A DNA stretch of 64,000 nucleotides from Ideonella aquatica (GTDB lineage: Bacteria; Pseudomonadota; Gammaproteobacteria; Burkholderiales; Burkholderiaceae_C), in NCBI RefSeq assembly GCF_018069755.1, contig NZ_JAGQDE010000017.1:1-64000 (forward strand), written 5' to 3'. The notes under the pieces were generated by a model. That model saw nothing but the letters and a program-made list of their open reading frames with translations. It ran no database searches and was not told where the DNA came from. The position numbers were made by a program, and so were the translations under genes. Of the stretch, positions 7,912 to 16,900 are shown piece after piece (the stretch's first letter is position 1; each line of letters starts with the position of its first letter).

Positions 7912-10900
7912 TCAGAGCAGCGGCGTGTGGCGCTGCAGGTCGTCGTTCTCCGGGCGGAAGACGGCGGCCAGCAGGGCCGGCTGCGACGCGGTGGCCGCGG
8001 CGTGCTCGGTCAGCGCCGCCGGCAGGGCCTGGCTGGGCGCCACCAGCAGCTCGCCCAGGCTGGGCGGGGTGCTGTCAGCCGCGGGCTGCTGCTTGGCGAA
8101 CCAGACGTCGGCCATGGCGTGGGTCTGGCCGTCGGTGCTGGTGTAGCTCGACACCAGGCCCAGCAGGTTGCCGTTGTCGACGTCGCTGCCCTTCTGCGCG
8201 GCCAGGTCCAGGCTGGCGATGCCCAGGCTGTCCAGGCTGCGCAGCTCGCCGGCGTCGGTGACGCCGTCGTGGTTGCCGTCCACCCAGACCTGCAGCTTGC
8301 TCCAGTGCGCATCGGCCGCGTTCAGCACGCCGTCGTGGTTGCTGTCTTCCAGGGCCATGGCCTGGTAGCCGTTGCCCACGTGGTGGCCGTTGGCGTCGCG
8401 GGTGCCGGTGCCGAACAGCTCGGTGCCGTCGTTGATGCGGCCGTCACCGTTGCGGTCCATCACCAGCAGGCCGTCGTTGCCGCCCACCCAGCCCACCTGG
8501 TGGGTGGTGCCGGTGCCGGCCAGGTCGAAGTTCACGCCCTGGGCCGCAGACACGGTCTGGATGCCGTTGCCGTCCAGGTCCAGCACCATCGGGGTGACCA
8601 GGTAGAGCGCGTCCAGTTGCTCGGCGCTCATCACGGCCACGTCCTCGGCCTCGAAGGCGCCGACCTGGTCGGAGGTCATCGCGGCGATGTCGGCGGTCTG
8701 CAGCGCAACGATCTGGTCGGTGGTGAAGGCCGCCACCTGGTCGGTGGTCAGTGCCCGCACCTGGGCCGTCGTCAGAGCCACCACCTCGGCGGTGGACAGG
8801 GCGGCGAACTGCGTGGTGCTCAGCGCAGCCACCTGGGCGGTGGTCAGCGCCGAGAACTGGCTGGCGCCGATGGCCTGCAGGTCCTCGGTGGCGATGGCGG
8901 CGATCTGGTCGGTGGTCAGGCGGGCCAGTTGCTGGGTGCCCAGCTCGGCGAACTGGGTGGTGGTCAGCGCCTCGATCTGCGCGGTGCCCAGGGCCTGCAG
9001 GGCGGCACTGCTCAGGGCGCGCAGGTCAGCCGACTCCATCACCGCCACCTGGGCGGTGGTGAGGGCGGCGGCCTGGGTGGCCGTGAGGGCAGCCGCCTGG
9101 ACAGCGGTCAGCGCCACGATGTCCTGGGTCTCCAGGGCCTCGATGGCCGCGGTGTCCAGGGCACGCAGGCCGGCGGTGGCCAGGGCCACGATGTCGGCGG
9201 TGCCCAGGGCCACGATCTGCTCGGTGGTCAGCGCGTCCACCTGGGCGGTGGTCAGCGCACCCACCTGGGTGGCGCTCAGCGCATCGACCTGGGCGGTGGT
9301 CAGGGCCGCCACCTGGTCGGTGGTCAGGGCGCGCAGGTTGACGGTGCCCAGCGCGGCCATGTCGGCGGTTTCCAGCGCGGCGATCTGGGCGGTGTCCAGA
9401 CCGGCCACCTGGGCGGTGCTGAGCGCGGCCACCTGGGCGGTGGTCAGCGCCTGCACGGCCTCGGTGGCGAGGGCGGCCAGCTGGGTGGTGCTGAGGGCGC
9501 GCAGCGAGGCGGTGGCCAGCGACGGCAGATCAGCGGTGTCAAAGGCGGCGATCTGCTCGGTGGTCAGCGCCGCGGCCTGGGCCGAGGTCAGCGCGGCCAC
9601 CTGGGCCGAGCCCAGGGCCACCCACTGGTCGGTGTCCAGCGCGGCCACCTGGGTGGTGGTCAGCGCGGCCACCTGGGCGGTGCCCAGGGCAGCGACCTGT
9701 TCGGTGCTGAGCGCGCCGATCTGGTCGGTGGTCAGGGCCCGCAGCGCGGTGCTGCCCAGGGCGTGCAGGTCGGCGGTCTCCAGCGCCGCCACCTGGTCGG
9801 TGGTCAGGGCGGCGGCCTGGGTGGCGCTGAGGCTGGCAAAGGCGGCCGTGCCGAGGGCATTGAGCAGGTCGGTGGTCAGCGCCGACAGCTGGGCTGTGCT
9901 CATGGCCGCGGCCTGCGCGGTGCTCACCGCAGCCAGCTGGGCGGTGCCCATGGCGTTGAGCTGGTCGGTGCCCAGGGCCTGCCACTGGCTGGTGCTGAGC
10001 GCGGCCAGGTCCACGGTCTCGATGACCGCCATTTGCGTGGTGGTCAGCGCGGCCACCTGGGCGGTGGTCAGCGCGGCGACGTGGGCGGTGGACAGGGCCA
10101 CCACGTCGTCAGTGTCCATGGCGGCGATCTGGCCGGTGGTCAGGCTGCGCAGCTGCGCGGTGCTGAGCGCGGCCACCTGGGTGGTGGTCAGCGCCTCAAC
10201 CTGGTCGGTGCCCAGGGTGCTGATCTGCGCGGTGGTCATCGAGCGCAGGTCTGCCGTTTGCAGGGCCTGGATCTGGGTGGTGGTCAGCGCAGCGGTCTGC
10301 GACGTTGTCAGGCCGGCCACCTGGGCCGTGGTGAGCGCCACCACCTGGGCGGTGGACAGCTCGGCCAGGGCCTCGGTGCCCAGCGCGGCCAGCGAGGCGG
10401 TGGCGATCAGCGCCAGGTCAGCGGTCTCCAGGCCGGCCACCTGGTCGCTGGTCAGCGCGGCCAGTTGGGCGCTGGTCAGGGCCGAGGCCTGGTCGCTGGT
10501 CAGCGCGGTGATCTGCTCGGTGGTCAGCGCAGCAAAGGCCGCTGTGCCCAGCGAGCGCAGCGCGGTGCTGCCGATGGACGCCAGGTCAGCGGTGTCCAGC
10601 GCGGCGGCCTGGGCTGAGTCGAGCGCCCCCACCTGGGCGGCGGTCAGCGCGGCGAACTGGGTGGTGGTCAGCGCGTTCAGGGCGTCGGTGGCCAGCGCGG
10701 CGATCTGGGCGGTGCCCAGGCCGGCGACCTGGGTGGTGCTGAGTGCAGCCCACTGGTCGGTGGTCAGCGCGTTGAGCTGGTCGGTGCCCAGCGCTCGCAG
10801 CGAGGTGACCGACAAGGCGCGCAGGTCGGCGGTCTCGATCGCGGCCACCTGGTCCGAGCCCAGCGCGGCCAGGTTGGTGGTGGTCAGCGTCAGCCACTGC

Positions 10901-13900
10901 GAGGTGCCCATGGCAGCGATCGCATCGGTGGACAGCGCGGCCAGGTTGGCGGTGCCCAGCGCGTTGAGCGTGGCGCTGCTGAGCGCGGCCACGTCAGCAG
11001 CCTCCAGGGCCGCCGCTTGCGCGGTGTCCAGCGCTGCGGCCTGGCTGCTGGTCAGCGCGGCAAACTGCGCGGTGGTCAGCGCGGCCAGCTGGGCGGTGTC
11101 CAGACCGGCCATCTGGGCCGTGGTCAGGCCGGCCACCTGGGTGGTGGTCAGCGCGGCCACCTGGGCGCTGCCCAGGGCGTTGAGCTGGTCGGTGGACAGC
11201 GTGCGCAGCGAGGCCACGCTCAGCGCGCGCAGGTCGGCGGTTTCCAGCGCCGCCACCTGGTCGGTGCTGAGCGCGGCGAGCTGGTCGGTCGACAGCGCGG
11301 CGGCCTGGGCGGTGGTCAGCGCGATGATCTGGTCGGAGGTCAGCGCGGCCACCGCATCGGTGACCAGGCTGCGCAGCGCCAGCGTGCTGAGCGCGGCCAG
11401 GTCGGCGGTCTCCAGCGCGGCGGCCTGGTCAGAGCCCAGGGCGGCGGCCTGCGCCGAGCTGAGCAGCGCGTAGTGCGCGGTGGTCAGCGCGGTCAGCACG
11501 TCGGTGCTGAGGGCGGCGATCTGCGCGGTGGTCAGGGCGGCCGACTGGGTGGTGGTCAGCGCCGCGACCTGGGCGGTGCCCAGCGCGTTGAGCTGCTCGC
11601 TGCCCATGGCAGCGATCTGGGTGGCGCCCAGGCGCTGCAGGTCGGCGGTTTCCAGCGCGGCCACCTGGTCGGTGGTCAGCGCGGCCACCTGGGTGGCGCT
11701 CAGCGCGCCGGCCTGGGCGGTGGTCAGGGCCACCACGTGGTCGGTGCTCAGGGCGGCCACCTGGTCGGTGCCCAGGCCACGCACGGCGGCGGTGCTGAGG
11801 GCCGCCACATCGGCGGTCTCCAGCGCGGCCAGCTGGGTGGTGCTGAGCGCGGCAGCCTGGGCGGTGGTCAGCGCGGCGAACTGGGCGGTGCCCAGCGCAT
11901 TGAGCTGGGTGGTGTCCAGGCCGGCCACCTGGGCGGTGGTCAGCGCGGCCACCTGGGTCACGGTCAGCGCGGCGATCTGCTCGGTGCCCAGGGCATTGAG
12001 CTGGTCGGTGCCCAGGGCGTTGATCTGCACATTGCTCATGGCGCGCAGGTCATCGGTCTCCAGGGCGGGCAGTTGGTCGCTGGTCAGCGCGGCCACCTGG
12101 GCGGTGCCCAGGGCCATCACCTGGGCCGAGCCCAGGGCAGCGATGGCGTCGGTGCTGAGCGCGGCCACCTGGTCGGTGGACAGGCGCACCAGTTGCGCGG
12201 TGGACAGCGCAGCGGCTTGCAGCGTGGTCAGGGCAGCGACCTGGTCGGTGCCCAGCGCGGCCAGCGCGGCCGAGCCCAGTTGGCGCAGGTCGGCGGTTTC
12301 CAACGCCTGGATCTGGTCGGTGGTGAGCGCAGCCACCTGCGCGGTGGTCAGGGCGGCGACCTGAGCGGCGCCCAAGGCCGCCACCTGGGCGGTGGTCAGC
12401 GCGGCCAGCGTGTCGGTGGTCAGTGCGGCCAGGGCGGCGGTGGTCAGTGCGGCCAGGGCGCCGGTGCTCAGGCTGTCGATCTGGGTGCTGCCGAGGGCGG
12501 CCGACTGCGTGGCGCTCAGCGACGCGGCCTGGGCCGAGGTCAACGCGGCCATGGCGTCGGTGGACAGGGCGGCCACCTGGTCGGTGCCCAGGCCGCGCAG
12601 CGCGGCGGTGCTCAGTGCCGCCACATCGGCGGCTTCCAGCGCACTCACCTGGTCGGTGTCCAGCGCGGCCAGCTGGGCCGAGCTGATCTGGGCGAACTGG
12701 GCGGTGGTCAGCGCATTGAGCGCATCGGTGCCCAGCGCAGCCACCTGGTCGGTGCCCAGCGCGCGCACTTGGGCGGCGGTGAGCACGGCGATCTGGTCAG
12801 AGCCCAGCGCGTTGAGCGCGTCGGTGGCCAGTGCGGCCACCTGGGCGGTACCCAGATGGACCAGGTCAGCGGTCTCGAACGCAGCGAGCTGGTCGCTGGT
12901 CAGCGCGGCGGCCTGGGCCGAGGTCAGCACCGCGGCCTGGGCGGTGGTCAGCGCCACGATCTGGTCGCTGGTCAGCGCGGTGGCCTGGTCGGTGGTGAGC
13001 GCGGCCACCTGGGTGGTGGTGAGGGCTTCCACCTGCGCGGCGGTGAGCTCGACCACCTGGTCGGTGCTCAGGGCCTGCAGCGCGGCGGTGCCCAGGGCGC
13101 GCAGGTCGGCGGTTTCCAGCGCGGCGACCTGGTCGGTCGTCAGGGCGGCGACCTGGTCGGTGGTCAGGGCCGCCACCTGGGCGGTGCCCAGCGCGGCCAC
13201 CTGGGCGGTGTCCAGCGCGGCCAGGGCGTCGGTGGCCAGGGCCGCCACCTGGGCGGTGCCCAGCGCGGCCACCTGGGCGGTGCTCAGCCCGGCCATCTGG
13301 TCGCTGGCCAGTGCGGCGGCCTGGGCCGTGGCCAGGGCGGCCACCTGGGCGGTGGTGAGGGCAGCGATCTGGTCGGTGCCCAGCGCAGCCAGCTGGGCGG
13401 TGCCCAGGCCACGCAGGGCGGCGGTGGTCAGCGCGGCCAGGTCAGCGGTCTCCAGCGCGGCGGCGTGGTCGGTGCCCAGCGCGGCCACCTGGGCGCTGCC
13501 CAGGGCGGCGAACTGGGCGGTGCCCAGGGCCACCAGGTTGTCGGTGCTCAGGCCGGCGATCTGTGCGGTGCCCATGGCGGCGACCTGGCTGGCCAGCAGC
13601 GCGGCCATCTGGTCGGTGGCCAGGGCGTTGAGCTGGGCGGTGCCCAGCGCCGCCACCTGGGTGGTGGTCAGCGCCACCAGGTCGGCGGTTTCCAGCGCGG
13701 CGGCCTGCTCGGTGCCCAGCGCGGCGATCTGCGCGGTGGTCAGGGCGGCGGCCTGTGCGGTGGTCAGGGCGGCGATCTGGTCGGTGCCCAGCGCGGCCAC
13801 CTGGTCGGTGCCCAGGAAGCGCAGTTGGGCGGTGCTGAGCGCGGCCACCTGGTCGGTGCCCAGCGCGCTCACCTGGTCGGTCGACAGGCTTTGCAGCGCG

Positions 13901-16900
13901 GCACTGCCCAGGGCCCGCAGGTCGGCGGTTTCCAGCGCCTGGACCTGGTCGGTGCCCAGTGCGGCCACCTGGGCGGTGGTCAGCGCAGCGGCCTGGGCGG
14001 TGGTGAGGGCGGCCACCTGGTCGGTGCCCAAGGCGGCCAGCGCAGCGGTTTCCAGCGCGGCGACCTGCGCCGTGCCCAGTTGCACCAGGTCAGCGGTTTC
14101 CAGACCGGCGACCTGGTCGCTGGTCAGGGCGGCGGCCTGGGCAGTGGTCAGGGCGGCGGCATGGGCGGTGGTGAGGGCCGCCACCTGCTCGGTGGTGAGG
14201 GCGGCCACCTGGCTGGCGTCCAGGCCGCGCAGGGCCGTGGTGCTCAGCAGGGCCAGGTCTTCGGTCTCAAAGGCGGCCACCTGGTCGGTGCCCATCGCAG
14301 CCACCTGGGCCGAGCCCAGCGCGCCCACCTGGGCGGTGGTCAGGGCGTTGAGCAGGCTGGTGTCCAGCGCGGCGATCTGCGCGGTGGTCAGGCCGGCCAC
14401 CTGGGCCGTCGTCAGTGCAGCGATCTGGTCGGTGGACAGCGCGTTGATCTGGTCGGTGTCCAGCGCCACCAGGCCGGTGCGGCCGATGGCGCGCAGGTCG
14501 GCGGTTTCCAGCGCGGCCACCTGGTCGGTGGTCAGCGCGGCCAGCTGGGCGGTGGTCAAAGCCAGGGCCTGGGCGGTGCCCAGGGCGACGATGTGGCTGG
14601 TGCCCAGGGCCTGGATCTGGTCGGTGGACAGGTGGGCCAGTTGCTGCGTGGCCAGCGCGCTGACCTGGGCGTCACCCAGGGCGGCGATCTGGTCGGTGGT
14701 CAGTGCGCCGATGGCGGCATTGCCCAGGGCCAGCAGGTCGGCGGTTTCAAGGGCCTGGATCTGGTCGGTGGTCAGGCCGGCGATCTGGGCGCTGGTCAGC
14801 GAAGCCACCTGGGCCGAGCCCAGCGCGGCCACCTGGGCGGTGCCCAGGGCGGCCAGGGCCTCGGTCTGCAGCGCGGCCAGCGCGGCCGTGCTCAGGCGGG
14901 AGGCGGCGGCGGTGGTCAGCGCGGCCACCTGGTCGCTGCTCAGCGCCGCCGACTGCGTGGCCGACAGCGCGGCGGCCTGGCCATTGGTCAGGACGGCGAT
15001 GGCGTCGGTGGTCAGCGCGGCGATCTGGGCGGTGCTGAGCTGGCGCAGCGCGGCGGTGCCCAGCGCAGCGACGTCAGCGGTTTCCAGGGCGGCGATCTGG
15101 TCGGTGGTGAGGGCGGCGGCCTGCAGCGCGCTCAGCGCGGCGAACTGGGTGGTGGTCAGCGCATTGATCTGCGCGGTGTCCATGGCGGCCAGCTGGGCGG
15201 TGGTCAGCGCGGCGGTTTGCACGGTGCTGAGCGCGGCCAGCTGGGCGCTGTCCAGGGCATTGAGCTGGTCGCTGCCCAGGCGCACGATCTGCTGGGTGCT
15301 GAGCACCGCCAGGTCGGCGGTTTCCAGCGCGGCCACTTGCTCGGTGGTCAGCGCGGCCACCTGGGCGGTGGTGAGCTGGGCGGCCTGGGCGGTGGTCAGG
15401 GCCTGGATGGCGTCGGTCGACAGCGCAGCGATCTGGTCGGTGTCCAGCGCTCGCAGCGTGGCCACCTTCAGCGCGGCGACGTCGGCGGTTTCGAGGGCAG
15501 CGATCTGGTCGGTGGTGAGTGCCGCGGCCTGGGTGGCGCTGAGGGTGGCCACCTGCTCGGTGCCCAGGGCGTTGAGGGTGTCGCTGCTCAGGCCGGCGAT
15601 CTGCGCGGTGGTGAGCGCGGCCACCTGCACGGTGGACAGCGCGGCCACCTGGGCGCTGCCCAGGGCATTGAGCTGGTCGCTGCCCAGCGCCACCACCTGG
15701 GTGGTGGCCAGCGCGGCGAGGTCAGCGGTTTCCAGCGCGGCCACCTGCTCGGTGCCCAGCGCGGCGATCTGGGTGGTCGACAGGCCGGCGATCTGGGTGG
15801 TGCTGAGGGCGCGCAGGTTGTCGGTGGACAGCGCACCGATCTGGTCGGTGTCCAGCGCGCGCAGCTGCGTGACGCTGAGCGCCAGGGCCTGGTCGGTGGT
15901 CAGTGCGGCGACCTGGTCGGTGCCCAGCGCGGCCATCTGGGCGGTGCCCAGGGCGCGCAGGTCGGCGGTCTGGATGGCGGCCACCTGGTCGGTGGTCAGC
16001 GCGGCGATCTGGGCGGTGGTCAGGGCGGCCACCTGCAGGCTGCTCAGGCCGGCGATCTGCGCGGTGTCCAGGGCGGCGGCCACCTCGGTGCTCAGCGCGG
16101 CGACGGCGGCGGTGCTCAGCGCGGCCAAGTCGGCGGTCTCGAAGCCGGCCACCTGGTCGGTGGTCAGCGCAGCGGCCTGGGTGGCGGTCAGGGCCAGGGC
16201 CTGGTCGGTGGTGAAGGCGGCGAGCTGGTCGGTGCCCAGCGCGGCCACCTGGGCCGTGCCCAGGCCGGCGATCGCGGCGGTGCCGAGGTGGGCGATGTCG
16301 CCGGTCTCCAGGGCGGCGAGCTGGTCGGTGTCGAGCGCCGCCACCTGGCTGGCACGCAGCGCGGCCACCTGGGCGGTGGTCAGGGCCTCGACCTGAGTGG
16401 TCGACAGACCGGCCACCTGGGCGGTGCCCAGCGCGGCGATCTGCGCGGTGCGCAGGGCCTGCCACTGGGCGGTGTCGAGCGCATTGAGCTGGTCGGTGCC
16501 CAGCGCCGCAATCTGCGCGGTGCTGAGGCTGACCAGGTCGGCGGTCTGCAGCGCGGCGATCTGCTCGGTGCCCAGCGCAGCCACCTGGGCGGTGCTGAGC
16601 GCGGCGTATTGGGCGGTGCCCAGGGCCTGCAGGTCGTCGGTGGCCAAGGCCGCCACCTGGTCGGTCGACAAGGCGGCGATCTGGGCGGTGGTCAACGCGG
16701 CGGCCTGGGCCGTGGTCAGGGCGTCGATCTGGCTGCTGTCGAGTGTGCGGATGGCGGCACTGCCCAGGGCCACCAGGTCGGCGGTCTCCAGGGCAGCGAT
16801 CTGGTCAGTGGTGAGTGCGGCGACCTGAGCGGTGCCCAGCGCGGCCACCTGGGCACTGCCGAGTGCCGCGACCTGGGCGGTATCGAGCGCGGCCACGGTC